From Mesorhizobium terrae (lineage in GTDB: Bacteria > Pseudomonadota > Alphaproteobacteria > Rhizobiales > Rhizobiaceae), in NCBI RefSeq assembly GCF_008727715.1, contig NZ_CP044218.1, positions 5,625,501 through 5,689,500 of the forward strand: a DNA stretch of 64,000 nt. The letters run 5' to 3'. Numbering within the stretch: position 1 is the first letter of the stretch; the number at the start of each line of letters is the position of its first letter. Shown here piece by piece: positions 39,922-47,872 of this stretch. The position numbers and the translations under genes were made by a program. Below the pieces are notes generated by a model, which did no database searches, had not been told where the DNA came from, and saw nothing but the letters and a program-made list of their open reading frames with translations.

Positions 39922-40842
39922 TCAGCTCTCCGGCAGGGGAATGAACTCCTTCTCATCACCAGGAACGATATCGAAGCGGCCTGTCTTCCATTCCTGCTTG
40001 GCCTGCTCGATGCGTTCCTTCGAGGAGGAAACGAAATTCCACCAGATGTAGCGCGGCGAGCCGAGCGAGGCGCCGCCGAACAGCATGAAGTGCGCCCCCT
40101 GTTCCGACGACACGACGATCTCGTCGCCGGGGCGGAACACCAGCAGGCGGTTCTCGGAGAAACGATCGCCCGAAATGGTGACGATGCCGTCGAGCACGTA
40201 GATGGCGCGTTCCTCGGCATCCGCGGCGATGCGGTACTTCGCGCCGGGCGCCAGCCGGATGTCGGCGTAAAGCGTGTCGTGATAGGTGGTGACCGACGCG
40301 CGGCGGCCTTCCAGTTCGCCGATGATGAGGCGGCTGGACACACCTTCAGCCTCGAAAGCCGGCAGCGACGTGCCCGCCGTGTTTTCGAACACCGGCGCCA
40401 TTTCCTCGTCTCTGTCGGGCAGCGCGATCCAGGTCTGCAGGCCCGACATCGACATCGGCGAGCCGCGCAGTTCCTCTGGCGTGCGTTCGGAATGAACGAT
40501 GCCGCGCCCGGCCGTCATCAGGTTCACGTCGCCCGGCGAGATGACCATTTCGGTGCCAAGCGAATCGCGGTGCCTGATCTTGCCGTCGAACAGATAAGTC
40601 ACCGTCGACAGGCCGATATGCGGATGAGGGAGCACGTCCAGCGCCTTGCCGGCGCGCAGGATGGCGGGCCCCATGCGATCGAAGAAGATGAAGGGACCGA
40701 CCAGCCGGCGCTTGGCGATCGGCAATGCGCGGCGCACCTCGAAACCGCCAATGTCTTTGGCGTTGGCGATAACCATCAGTTCGATGGCGTCGCAGGAAAA
40801 GGCGTCGCCGGGTTCGGGATCGTTTCCGGGAAAGAAGCTCAT
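39922..40842 (-). CDS. Pirin family protein
   Basis: This bicupin pirin of 306 residues has an N-terminal cupin holding the metal ligands in LPHPHIGLSTVTYLFDGKIRHRDS and the HSERT(P/E) motif that follows. The C-terminal cupin is less conserved, with LDGIVTISGD. Bacterial pirins of this kind include quercetinases and regulators of pyruvate metabolism; this one cannot be assigned further. It lies between xseB and dxs on the same strand with gaps of about 100 and 90 bp, so it may have its own promoter. Confidence 0.87.
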   Translation of the reverse strand: MSFFPGNDPEPGDAFSCDAIELMVIANAKDIGGFEVRRALPIAKRRLVGPFIFFDRMGPAILRAGKALDVLPHPHIGLSTVTYLFDGKIRHRDSLGTEMVISPGDVNLMTAGRGIVHSERTPEELRGSPMSMSGLQTWIALPDRDEEMAPVFENTAGTSLPAFEAEGVSSRLIIGELEGRRASVTTYHDTLYADIRLAPGAKYRIAADAEERAIYVLDGIVTISGDRFSENRLLVFRPGDEIVVSSEQGAHFMLFGGASLGSPRYIWWNFVSSSKERIEQAKQEWKTGRFDIVPGDEKEFIPLPES

Positions 40843-40944
40843 GGGTGTTGCTCCATCCGGCGGCGGCGCCGCCTCATGGAAGGAAACTTATACCCCTGCC
40901 CGGTTCAGGCATACCGGCGATGCGACGACGGTTTGTTCACCGCA

Positions 40945-41196
40945 TCAATCCCCGTCGAGCGGCTCCGTGCCGACCGGCTTGCCGTCGCGGGCGAGCCTGA
41001 TCTTCTCCACCTTGTCCTCGGCCGCCTTGAGCAGGCGGTCGCAATGCGCCTTCAGCGCCTCGCCGCGCTCGTAGATGCGGATCGACTGGTCGAGCGGCAC
41101 GTCGCCGCGCTCCAGATCGTCGACGATCTTCTCCAGCGCATCCAGCGCCTGTTCGAAGCTCATCGCCTTGACGTCTTCATTCGCTTCCGCGGCCAT
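40945..41196 (-). CDS. xseB: Exodeoxyribonuclease VII small subunit
   Basis: XseB is the small subunit of exonuclease VII. The 83-residue protein has the compact helical core [27 protein letters not shown] followed by [23 protein letters not shown], almost diagnostic of the family. It starts 3 nt after the histone-deacetylase-like gene stop, so the two are co-translated. No xseA is in the window. Confidence 0.95.
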   Translation of the reverse strand: MAAEANEDVKAMSFEQALDALEKIVDDLERGDVPLDQSIRIYERGEALKAHCDRLLKAAEDKVEKIRLARDGKPVGTEPLDGD

Positions 41197-41199
41197 CCC

Positions 41200-42126
41200 T
41201 TATCCTTTCATCAGGCGGCCGACATGCGCTGCGACCGAAAATGCCAATCCGTGCAGGTCGTAGCCGCCTTCGAGCAGGCTGACCAGCCTGTTTGCGCTGT
41301 GGCGGCGGGCGCTGTCCATCAGCTGCCCGGTCGCCCAGTCGAAATCGTCCTCGGTCAGGTTGATCTCGGCCAGCGGGTCGCGATGATGCGCGTCGAAGCC
41401 GGCCGAGATGATGACGAGATCCGGCGCGAAGGCGTCGATCGCCGGCAAGACACGGGTGCGGAACGCCTCCCGGAAGACATCGCTGCCGGTGGCTGGCGCC
41501 AGCGGCGCGTTGACGATGTTGCCGGCACCGGTCTCGTTCTTGGCGCCGGTGCCAGGGAAAAGCGGCATCTGATGCGTCGAACAGTAGAGCACCGAGGGAT
41601 CGTCCCAGAAAATGTCCTGGGTGCCGTTGCCGTGGTGCACGTCCCAGTCGACGATGGCGACACGCTCGACGCCATGCTTTTCCTGCGCGTGACGCGCGGC
41701 AATCGCGGCAGTGTTGAACAGGCAGAAGCCCATGGCGGTGGTCTTTTCGGCATGGTGGCCGGGCGGCCGCGCCGCCACGAAGACATTGTCGGCATCGCCG
41801 GCGAAGACATCGTCCACCGCCGCATTGGCAGCGCCGATCGCGGTCAGCGCAGCCTGCCAGGTCTTCGGGCTGGCAGTGGTGTCGGTGTCGATCTGGGCAA
41901 GGCCGGTCGCGGGGATCGCCTTGCGCACGCGTTCGACGAAATCCCTCGGATGGCAATAGAGGATGGTCGCCTCGTCGCCCAATGGCGCCTCGCGCCGGTC
42001 GAGCGCGGCGAAAGCCTCGTCGTCGAGCACACGCTCGATGGCGCGCAGCCGGTCCGGCCGCTCCGGGTGGCCGGGCGGCGTGATGTGCTCCAGAAAGATC
42101 GGATGCGAATAAAGGCGGGTCGTCAT
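41200..42126 (-). CDS. Histone deacetylase family protein (class II HDAC-like)
   Basis: This 308-residue arginase/deacetylase-fold protein has the HDAC signature residues in RPPGHHAEKTTAMGFCLFN and VDWDVHHGNGTQDIF. The zinc ligand Asp is in the SAGFDAHHRDPLA region. Bacterial members deacetylate polyamines, acetoin-type small molecules or lysines. Length and motifs suggest class II, acetylpolyamine-amidohydrolase-like. It is divergent from the bluB riboswitch region and directly upstream of xseB. Confidence 0.9.
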   Translation of the reverse strand: MTTRLYSHPIFLEHITPPGHPERPDRLRAIERVLDDEAFAALDRREAPLGDEATILYCHPRDFVERVRKAIPATGLAQIDTDTTASPKTWQAALTAIGAANAAVDDVFAGDADNVFVAARPPGHHAEKTTAMGFCLFNTAAIAARHAQEKHGVERVAIVDWDVHHGNGTQDIFWDDPSVLYCSTHQMPLFPGTGAKNETGAGNIVNAPLAPATGSDVFREAFRTRVLPAIDAFAPDLVIISAGFDAHHRDPLAEINLTEDDFDWATGQLMDSARRHSANRLVSLLEGGYDLHGLAFSVAAHVGRLMKG

Positions 42127-42255
42127 CGCCCTATCTTATCAGCAATGGTCGTGATGGCCACGCGACAAGCGGCATGGCGCTGGGGAAAATGCCCGGCGCG
42201 TCATTTGGCGTCGGCTTCCCGGCTGTTCTTACGCCGGCAATGCGCTAAGATGACA

Positions 42256-42415
42256 TCGCTGCCAGGTGCCCGCTGCGAGGCGGGAGAATCGGGAACACGG
42301 TGAAAATCCGTGGCGTGCCCAGCGCTGTATGGGGGACCGCTCGGCAAAGGCCACTGTTTTTCGGAACGGGAAGGCGCCGCAAGCGGGACGAACCCAAGCC
42401 AGAAGACCGGCCGGG
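42256..42415 (+). ncRNA. Cobalamin (adenosylcobalamin) riboswitch upstream of bluB
   Basis: The leader shows the conserved cobalamin riboswitch order. It begins with GGTGCCCGC and the GGGAGAATCGGGAACACGGTG stem-loop start (about 42280-42302). AATCCGTGGCGTGCCC and CAGCGCTGTATGGGGGACCG follow, then GCCACTG and GGGAAGGCGCC. It ends with the B12 box GCCAGAAGACC at 42398-42408. The bluB ATG lies about 60 nt beyond. High cobalamin should reduce bluB expression, most probably through ribosome-binding-site occlusion since no T-tract terminator is evident. Confidence 0.85.
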
Positions 42416-42475
42416 CAGGAATGGTCATCCGCATGGACGGGCGGATGGTATGGTTCCGATCGCAAGGGAAACGCG

Positions 42476-43204
42476 ATGCACGCCGTCCGCACTCCAGCCT
42501 CCCCCGACAATTCGTTCGAGGATTTCGAACGCGACGCCGTCTACCGCGCCATCTTCACGCGCCGCGACGTGCGCAGCCATTTCCGCCCAGACCCCATCGA
42601 CGACGCCGTGCTGGCGCGGCTTCTGACGGCCGCGCATCACGCACCCTCGGTCGGCTTCATGCAGCCCTGGAACTTCGTCGTTGTCCGCGACATGGGCCGG
42701 CGCGAGGCGGTGCGCGACCTGTTCCTCGCGGCGCGCAACGAGGAACTGCCACACATCGCCGGGGAGCGGCAGGCGCTCTACCGCAAGCTCAAGCTGGAAG
42801 GCATCTGCGAAAGCGCGCTGAACCTCTGCATCACCTGCGACCGGCGCCGCAGCGAGGGCTCGCCGCTCGGCCGCTGGCACAATCCGCAGATGGATCTCTT
42901 CAGCACGGTCTGCGCCGTGCAGAATTTCTGGCTGGCGGCGCGGGCGGAAGGCATCGGCGTGGGCTGGGTCAGCATTCTCGATGCCGACGCGCTCAAGCGC
43001 CTGCTCGACATTCCCGAGCCGGTCGTGCCCATCGCCTATCTCTGCGTCGGCCATGTCCGCGAGTTCGCCGCGCGGCCGGACCTGGAGCACAGCGGCTGGG
43101 CCTCGCGGCTGCCGCTGGCCGACCTCATCATGAGCGAGACCTATGCCGGCGCCGGCGAGGAGGCGCTGAAGGCCGCCTGCGTTGCACCCGGCGCGGACCG
43201 GTAA
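42476..43204 (+). CDS. bluB: 5,6-dimethylbenzimidazole synthase
   Basis: BluB fragments reduced FMN to 5,6-dimethylbenzimidazole, the lower ligand of cobalamin. The 242-residue nitroreductase-fold protein has the N-terminal RAIFTRRDVRSHFRPDPIDDAVL, the GFMQPWNFVVVRD flavin segment and ESALNLCITCDRRR. The C-terminal GWVSILDADALKRLLDIPEPV is typical of BluB. The ATG at 42476 follows AAGGGAA. The cobalamin riboswitch upstream independently supports the assignment. Confidence 0.95.
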   Translation: MHAVRTPASPDNSFEDFERDAVYRAIFTRRDVRSHFRPDPIDDAVLARLLTAAHHAPSVGFMQPWNFVVVRDMGRREAVRDLFLAARNEELPHIAGERQALYRKLKLEGICESALNLCITCDRRRSEGSPLGRWHNPQMDLFSTVCAVQNFWLAARAEGIGVGWVSILDADALKRLLDIPEPVVPIAYLCVGHVREFAARPDLEHSGWASRLPLADLIMSETYAGAGEEALKAACVAPGADR

Positions 43205-43207
43205 CCG

Positions 43208-43819
43208 TCAGGCAGCCTGATTGTCGCGCACGCGCAGCCCTTCCAGAAGCGCGCGAAAGGATTTGACCGCCTTCTTCGACGTCTCATGCGGATCGTCGGC
43301 GTTGGCGATCCACTGTGCGGCGTAAAGCGAGGCGCCGCTGACGATGCGCGCCATCGCCTCCGGGTCGATGTCGCCGACCACGCCCTCCTCCTTCAGCGCG
43401 GTGAGGTTGCCGGTTATCGAGGTGATACAGGCATTGGCATTGGGCCATTGCGACGGGTCGCCGAGGATTGCCGGACCGTCGCGCAGCACGATGCGCTGGA
43501 TTTCCGGCTCCAGCGCCATTTCGATATAGCCGACATTCTCATCGACGAAGCGCTGCCAGCGGTCCGTCGCCCGGGCCGAGATGACGCACAGCCGCTCGTT
43601 CATCTCCGCGTCGAGCTCGGCGATGACGGCCTCCAGCAATCCCTTCTTGTCGCCGAAGTGATGATAGAGCGCGCCGCGGGTCAGCCCCGCCTCGGCGGTG
43701 AAGTCGTCCATCGAGGCGTTGGCGTAACCGACGGTGGCGAAGGCGCGCCGCGCCGCCGCGATCAGCTTGGCGCGCGTCTCGGCGATCATTTCGCTGCGAG
43801 GTTTGTGCGCGGTCCTCAT
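43208..43819 (-). CDS. TetR-family repressor, divergent from MFS exporter
   Basis: This 203-residue TetR regulator has a helix-turn-helix DNA-binding domain at the N-terminus, including AFATVGYANASMDDFTAEAGLTRGALYHHFGDKKGLL in overlapping segments (residues about 27-60). A ligand-binding helical domain follows. The ATG at 43819 gives the usual short N-terminal arm and leaves all four operator palindromes upstream; the frame extends to 43900 but would run over three of them. It probably represses itself and the divergent exporter gene. The inducing ligand is unknown. Confidence 0.88.
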   Translation of the reverse strand: MRTAHKPRSEMIAETRAKLIAAARRAFATVGYANASMDDFTAEAGLTRGALYHHFGDKKGLLEAVIAELDAEMNERLCVISARATDRWQRFVDENVGYIEMALEPEIQRIVLRDGPAILGDPSQWPNANACITSITGNLTALKEEGVVGDIDPEAMARIVSGASLYAAQWIANADDPHETSKKAVKSFRALLEGLRVRDNQAA

Positions 43820-43836
43820 CTGGTCGTTCCTTTTCA

Positions 43837-43927
43837 CATACGTCGCGTATATTTTTTCACATACGCACCGCATATTAATTGACATACGCAACGTATGCAA
43901 TTATCTCATTCGCATACGCCACGTATG
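43837..43927. promoter_or_regulatory. Four tandem operator palindromes CATACG-N3-CGTATG
   Basis: Four 15-bp near-perfect dyads lie in the 144-bp divergent region: 43837-43851 (spacer TCG), 43860-43874 (CAC), 43883-43897 (CAA) and 43913-43927 (CCA). The last two have perfect half-sites; the first two have one mismatch in the right half-site. Centres are 23, 23 and 30 bp apart. They are the obvious binding sites for the adjacent TetR regulator and would cover both promoters. Confidence 0.82.
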
Positions 43928-43963
43928 TATGTGGCACCCCTTCGAAAATCCAGGAGTGCTCCG

Positions 43964-45184
43964 ATGCACAATCCTTACAGCGAAATCTTCCGAACCCCGG
44001 GAACCAAGGGTTTTGCGGCCGCGGCCTTCATCGCCCGCCTGCCCATCGCCATGGCGCCCATCGGCATCGTCGCCATGCTGTCGCAGACGCGCGGCGAATA
44101 TTGGCTGGCCGGCGGCGTTTCCGCCACCTTCGCCTTCACCAACGCCTTCCTGGCGCCGCAGATATCGCGGCTGGTCGACCGCATGGGCCAGACCGCCGTC
44201 GCGGTGCCGACGACGATCGTCTCGATCATCGCCTTCGCAGCACTTCTCGTCGCCACCAACCAGGACTGGCCGGCCTGGACGCTGTTCGTCTCGGCCTTCC
44301 TGGCCGCCGCCATGCCCAGCGTGCCGGCCATGGTGCGGGCGCGCTGGACCGAAATCTTCCGCGACCGGCCTGAGCTCAACACCGCCTTCGCCTTCGAATC
44401 GGCGGCGGATGAGCTCGTCTACATTGCCGGCGCCTCGCTGTCGGTCGGCCTCTCCGTCGCCCTGTTCCCGGAAGCCGGCATGCTGGCCAGCACATTGTTC
44501 CTCGCCTTCGGCATGACGGCCTTCATCCTGCAGCGCGCCAGCGAGCCGAAGGTTAGGCCGCTCGAACATGGCAGCGGCGGCTCGGCCATCGCGCTCTGGC
44601 CGGTGCGCATCGTCACCTTCGCCCTCATCTTCGTCGGCGCGATCTTCGCCACCGCCGAGGTGAGTTCGGTGGCCATCACCAAGGAACTCGGCCAACCGGG
44701 TGCTGCCAGCCTCGTCATCGGCGTCTATGCGCTGGGCTCCTTCGCCGTCGGCCTGATCGTCGGCGCGCTCAACCTGCAGGCGCCGAAGCAACGCCTGCTC
44801 GCCATTTCGCTCGCCATCATCAGCCTGACCACGTTGCCGCTGCTGGTCGCCAACACCGTGCCGCTGCTGGCAATCGCCATCTTCTTCAGCGGCGTGGCGA
44901 TCTCGCCCACCTTCATCATGGCCTTCGGCATCATCGAACGCCGCGTGCCAGAAGCCATGCTCACCGAAGGCATCACCTGGGTGATGACGGGCATCGGCAT
45001 CGGCATGGCGCTCGGTGCTTTCGTGGCCGGCTGGGTGGTCGACAATTACGGCGCGCAGAACGGGTTCTGGGTATCAGTGGTTGCAGGCATGATCGCCTTC
45101 GTGACAGTGCTCGCCGGCCAGAAGGCACTGGCCGGCGAAGACGAGGGCAATCTGGTATCGGCCGTGCCACAATCGGCGAAGTAA
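43964..45184 (+). CDS. MFS transporter, TetR-controlled
   Basis: This major facilitator superfamily protein has 406 residues and about twelve membrane helices. The N-terminal cytoplasmic stretch MHNPYSEIFRTPGTKGF is followed by a first helix and a loop, SRLVDRMGQ, that fits the MFS motif-A region. The ATG at 43964 is preceded by CAGGAG. It lies under the four TetR operators, which suggests inducible efflux. It is clearly paralogous to the next gene. Substrate is unknown. Confidence 0.88.
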   Translation: MHNPYSEIFRTPGTKGFAAAAFIARLPIAMAPIGIVAMLSQTRGEYWLAGGVSATFAFTNAFLAPQISRLVDRMGQTAVAVPTTIVSIIAFAALLVATNQDWPAWTLFVSAFLAAAMPSVPAMVRARWTEIFRDRPELNTAFAFESAADELVYIAGASLSVGLSVALFPEAGMLASTLFLAFGMTAFILQRASEPKVRPLEHGSGGSAIALWPVRIVTFALIFVGAIFATAEVSSVAITKELGQPGAASLVIGVYALGSFAVGLIVGALNLQAPKQRLLAISLAIISLTTLPLLVANTVPLLAIAIFFSGVAISPTFIMAFGIIERRVPEAMLTEGITWVMTGIGIGMALGAFVAGWVVDNYGAQNGFWVSVVAGMIAFVTVLAGQKALAGEDEGNLVSAVPQSAK

Positions 45185-45267
45185 GACTGCCCCAAGCCAA
45201 CGCCGGTCATTTACCGGCGAAGATGGCGGCAGTATCGAAGCCTGCTCGGTATTGACAGGCATAGCGG

Positions 45268-45285
45268 GCCGCCGATTGAGGCGGC
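45268..45285. terminator. Weak hairpin between the two MFS genes
   Basis: GCCGCC (45268-45273) pairs with GGCGGC (45280-45285) across GATTGA. It is 84 bp after the first MFS stop and 43 bp before the next start. Only a weak T-stretch (GGTTTTG) follows, so it may attenuate rather than stop transcription. Confidence 0.35.
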
Positions 45286-45327
45286 TCGCATCGGTTTTGA
45301 GATATCGTCCCCTTGCAGGTCGCCAGC

Positions 45328-46536
45328 ATGCGCAATCCCTATAGCGAAATATTCAAGGCGCCCGGCGCCAGGGCGTTTTCGGCGGCCGGCTTCATTGCCC
45401 GCGTGCCGCTTTCCATGGTCACGCTCGGCATCGTCACCATGCTTTCCGAAACCTATGGCGAGTACTGGCTGGCTGGCGCCGTCGCCGCCACCTTCGCCTT
45501 CGCCAATGCCGTGGTCTCTCCGCAGGTTTCGCGGCTCGTCGACCGCCACGGCCAACGCCGCGTCCTCATTCCGGCCACCGCCATCACCGTGGCGGCGCTG
45601 GCGACGCTGATGCTGCTGACGCATTTCAAGGCGCCATACTGGACCCTGTTCGCGGCGGCGATCGCCGCCGGTACCATGCCCAGCATCGGCGCCATGGTGC
45701 GCGCGCGCTGGAGCAACATCTACGGCGGCAACCCCAGGCTGCACACGGCCTTCGCCTTCGAATCGGTGGTCGACGAGACTATCTTCATGATCGGTCCGGT
45801 GCTGGCGATCGGCCTCAGCGTGACCGTCTTTCCCCAGGCCGGGCCGCTGGTGGCGACGCTGTTCCTAGCTTTCGGCACCGTGATCTTCACCATGCAGACG
45901 GCGACCGAGCCGCCCATCCACACGCGCGAAAAGCAGCGCGGGCGCTCCATCGTGCGCTTCGGCTTCATGCAGATCCTCATTCTCACCCTGCTTGCCATGG
46001 GCGCCATCTTCGGAACATCGGAGGTGACCGCGGTCGCCTTTGCCGAGATGCAGGGCAACAAGGCCGCCGCCAGCCTCGCTTTGTCGAGCTACGCGGCGGG
46101 CTCGCTGGTCGCGGGGCTGGCCTTTGGCGCGCTGAAGCTGAAGTTGCCGCTCGGCCGCCAGTTGCTGATTGCCATCGTTCTGGCGGCGCTGACCACGCTA
46201 CCGTTGCTCATCGTCGGCAACATCACCGCGCTTGCGGTCGTCTTCTTCGTGGCTGGCGTCGCCGTCTCGCCCACCATCATCATCTCGATGGCGCTGGTGG
46301 AGAAGCTGGCGCCGTCGTCTCAGCTGACCGAAGGCATGACCTGGGCGATCACCGGCATCAACATCGGCATGGCGGTCGGCTCTTCGGCCTCCGGCTGGAC
46401 GATCGACGCCTTCGGCGCGGCGAATGGCTTCTGGGTTTCAATCGTGGCCGGGCTGCTTGCCCTGGTCGTGGCGCTCGCCGGCCAGCGCATCCTGCGGGTG
46501 CCGGCGCCCTCGTCGGCGGTCGCGGCGACTGCGTGA
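45328..46536 (+). CDS. MFS transporter, paralogue of the upstream gene
   Basis: This 402-residue twelve-helix MFS protein begins MRNPYSEIFKAPGARAFSAAGFIARVP, closely parallel to the preceding transporter. The internal SRLVDRHGQRR and FAFESVVDETIFMIGP segments mirror those of the paralogue. This indicates a tandem duplication. The ATG at 45328 is favoured; an in-frame TTG at 45313 is possible. No CATACG-type operator is seen in its 143-bp upstream gap, so its regulation differs or depends on read-through. Substrate is unknown. Confidence 0.86.
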   Translation: MRNPYSEIFKAPGARAFSAAGFIARVPLSMVTLGIVTMLSETYGEYWLAGAVAATFAFANAVVSPQVSRLVDRHGQRRVLIPATAITVAALATLMLLTHFKAPYWTLFAAAIAAGTMPSIGAMVRARWSNIYGGNPRLHTAFAFESVVDETIFMIGPVLAIGLSVTVFPQAGPLVATLFLAFGTVIFTMQTATEPPIHTREKQRGRSIVRFGFMQILILTLLAMGAIFGTSEVTAVAFAEMQGNKAAASLALSSYAAGSLVAGLAFGALKLKLPLGRQLLIAIVLAALTTLPLLIVGNITALAVVFFVAGVAVSPTIIISMALVEKLAPSSQLTEGMTWAITGINIGMAVGSSASGWTIDAFGAANGFWVSIVAGLLALVVALAGQRILRVPAPSSAVAATA

Positions 46537-46558
46537 TCTGAGAAGACCATCGAAAACA

Positions 46559-46586
46559 AAAGGGCGCGTCTCTGGACGCGCCCTTT
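46559..46586. terminator. Bidirectional intrinsic terminator
   Basis: AAAGGGCGCGTC (46559-46570) and GACGCGCCCTTT (46575-46586) form a perfect 12-bp stem with a TCTG loop. A and T runs on both sides serve the convergent MFS and ribB genes. Confidence 0.82.
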
Positions 46587-46640
46587 CTGCTTGTTACGAG
46601 CTTTCTACCGCCCCGGTGAGGTCGGGCGCGGCCGCGACGG

Positions 46641-47744
46641 CTAGAGAATTTCCGTCTTGGCGATGCGGATGCCAAAACCTTCGAGGCCGACATAGTGGCG
46701 TTCGCGCGAGGCGATCAGGTTGATGGAGGAAATGCCGAGATCCTTGAGGATCTGGGCGCCGAGGCCGATCTCGCGCCACTCGTTCTCGCGCCGGCGCGCT
46801 TCCTCGTGGTCTTCGCGTTCGCCGCCGGCCTGGCGGTTTCGGCCGCCATGGCTGCCGACGCCGACCGAACCCTCGCGCAAATAGACGATGACGCCGCGCT
46901 TGCGCTCGCCCAGCGTCTTCATGATGTCATCGAGCACGGTGCGCGTGCCGAACACGTCCGCCGTCACATCCTCCAGATGCAGGCGCACCGGCACGTCCTC
47001 GCCGTCGCGAATGTCGCCATAGACGATGGCAAGGTGATGCATCGCTTCCCAGGGCAGCGAATAGGCGATCGCGGTGGCCTTGCCGCCGGGCGTTTCGATG
47101 TCCGAACAGGCGACGCGCTCGACCAGCGTTTCCTTGCGCTGGCGGTAGGCGATGAGATCGGCCACCGACACCTGCTTCAGGCCATGCTCCTCGGCGAAGG
47201 CCGCCACCTGCGGGCCGCGCTTGACGGTACCGTCGTCATTGACCAGCTCGGAAATGACGCCGACCGGCGGCAGGCCGGCCAGTTTGCACAGATCCACCGC
47301 TGCTTCGGTATGGCCCGAGCGCATCAGCACGCCGCCCTCGCGGGCGATCAGCGGGAAGATGTGGCCGGGGCGCACGAAATCGCTGCCGGCGACATTGCCG
47401 TTAGCGAGATTGCGTACGGTCAGCGTGCGGTCCTCGGCGGAAATGCCGGTGGTGGTGCCGTGCTTGAAATCGACCGAGACGGTGAAGGCGGTGGTGTGCG
47501 CCGAATCGTTGTCGGCCACCATCGGCGCCAGGTTCAGCCGCTTGGCCTCTTCGCGCGGCATCGGCGTGCAGACGATGCCGGAGGTGTGGCGCACGATGAA
47601 GGCCATCTTCTCCGGCGTGCAATGCACGGCGGCCACGATCAGGTCGCCCTCGTTCTCGCGCCCGTCATCGTCCATGACCACGACGATCTCGCCGCGCTCG
47701 AAAGCGCGCAGGGCTTCGACAATTTTCTTTTGATCGTAGGGCAT
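46641..47744 (-). CDS. ribB: DHBP synthase (RibB) with degenerate GTP cyclohydrolase II domain
   Basis: The 367-residue protein has an N-terminal 3,4-dihydroxy-2-butanone-4-phosphate synthase domain (1-205). Its active-site features are MDDDGRENEGDLI, HTSGIVCTPM and RSGHTEAAVDL. The C-terminal RibA-like domain (about 206-367) lacks the zinc-binding cysteines: the usual C-x-GDVFGS-x-RCDC region reads HLEDVTADVFGTRT, with no Cys. GTP cyclohydrolase II activity is therefore unlikely and the domain may regulate or stabilise RibB. Similar hybrids occur in rhizobia and Brucella. It sits 118 bp downstream of aroC on the same strand. Confidence 0.9.
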   Translation of the reverse strand: MPYDQKKIVEALRAFERGEIVVVMDDDGRENEGDLIVAAVHCTPEKMAFIVRHTSGIVCTPMPREEAKRLNLAPMVADNDSAHTTAFTVSVDFKHGTTTGISAEDRTLTVRNLANGNVAGSDFVRPGHIFPLIAREGGVLMRSGHTEAAVDLCKLAGLPPVGVISELVNDDGTVKRGPQVAAFAEEHGLKQVSVADLIAYRQRKETLVERVACSDIETPGGKATAIAYSLPWEAMHHLAIVYGDIRDGEDVPVRLHLEDVTADVFGTRTVLDDIMKTLGERKRGVIVYLREGSVGVGSHGGRNRQAGGEREDHEEARRRENEWREIGLGAQILKDLGISSINLIASRERHYVGLEGFGIRIAKTEIL

Positions 47745-47769
47745 GGCGCTCGCTTCGCTTGCTGAGGCA

Positions 47770-47872
47770 ATAAGGCACTACGGCATTAGGGCAATAGGGA
47801 ATTGAGGGAAAGGTCCGGCTGCGACCTGCCCTATCCCCCTACTGCCCTATTCCCTTATTCCCCTAAATTCTT
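47770..47872. repeat. Short GGGAATA/CCCTATT-type repeats in opposite orientations
   Basis: The gap between aroC and ribB contains a run of TTAGGGCAATAGGGAATT-type units on the left half (about 47786-47812) and the complementary CCCTACTGCCCTATTCCC-type units on the right half (about 47835-47866). Together they can fold into a long imperfect hairpin covering the ribB leader. No FMN riboswitch consensus is visible. Confidence 0.5.

Noticed and set aside
38024..40051. A 675-codon open frame antisense to dxs and the following gap
   Set aside because: The opposite strand carries dxs with all motifs; the antisense frame shows only codon-mirrored composition.
39811..42303. An 830-codon open frame on the plus strand opposite pirin, xseB and the HDAC-like gene
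   Set aside because: All three minus-strand genes are supported by motifs and tight spacing; the long plus frame has none.
43837..43927. Possible short CRISPR-like array
   Set aside because: The four repeats are 15-bp dyads with 8-15 bp between them, in a divergent promoter; spacing and length do not fit CRISPR.
47745..47862. FMN riboswitch before ribB
   Set aside because: None of the conserved RFN blocks are visible; only the short opposed repeats are present.
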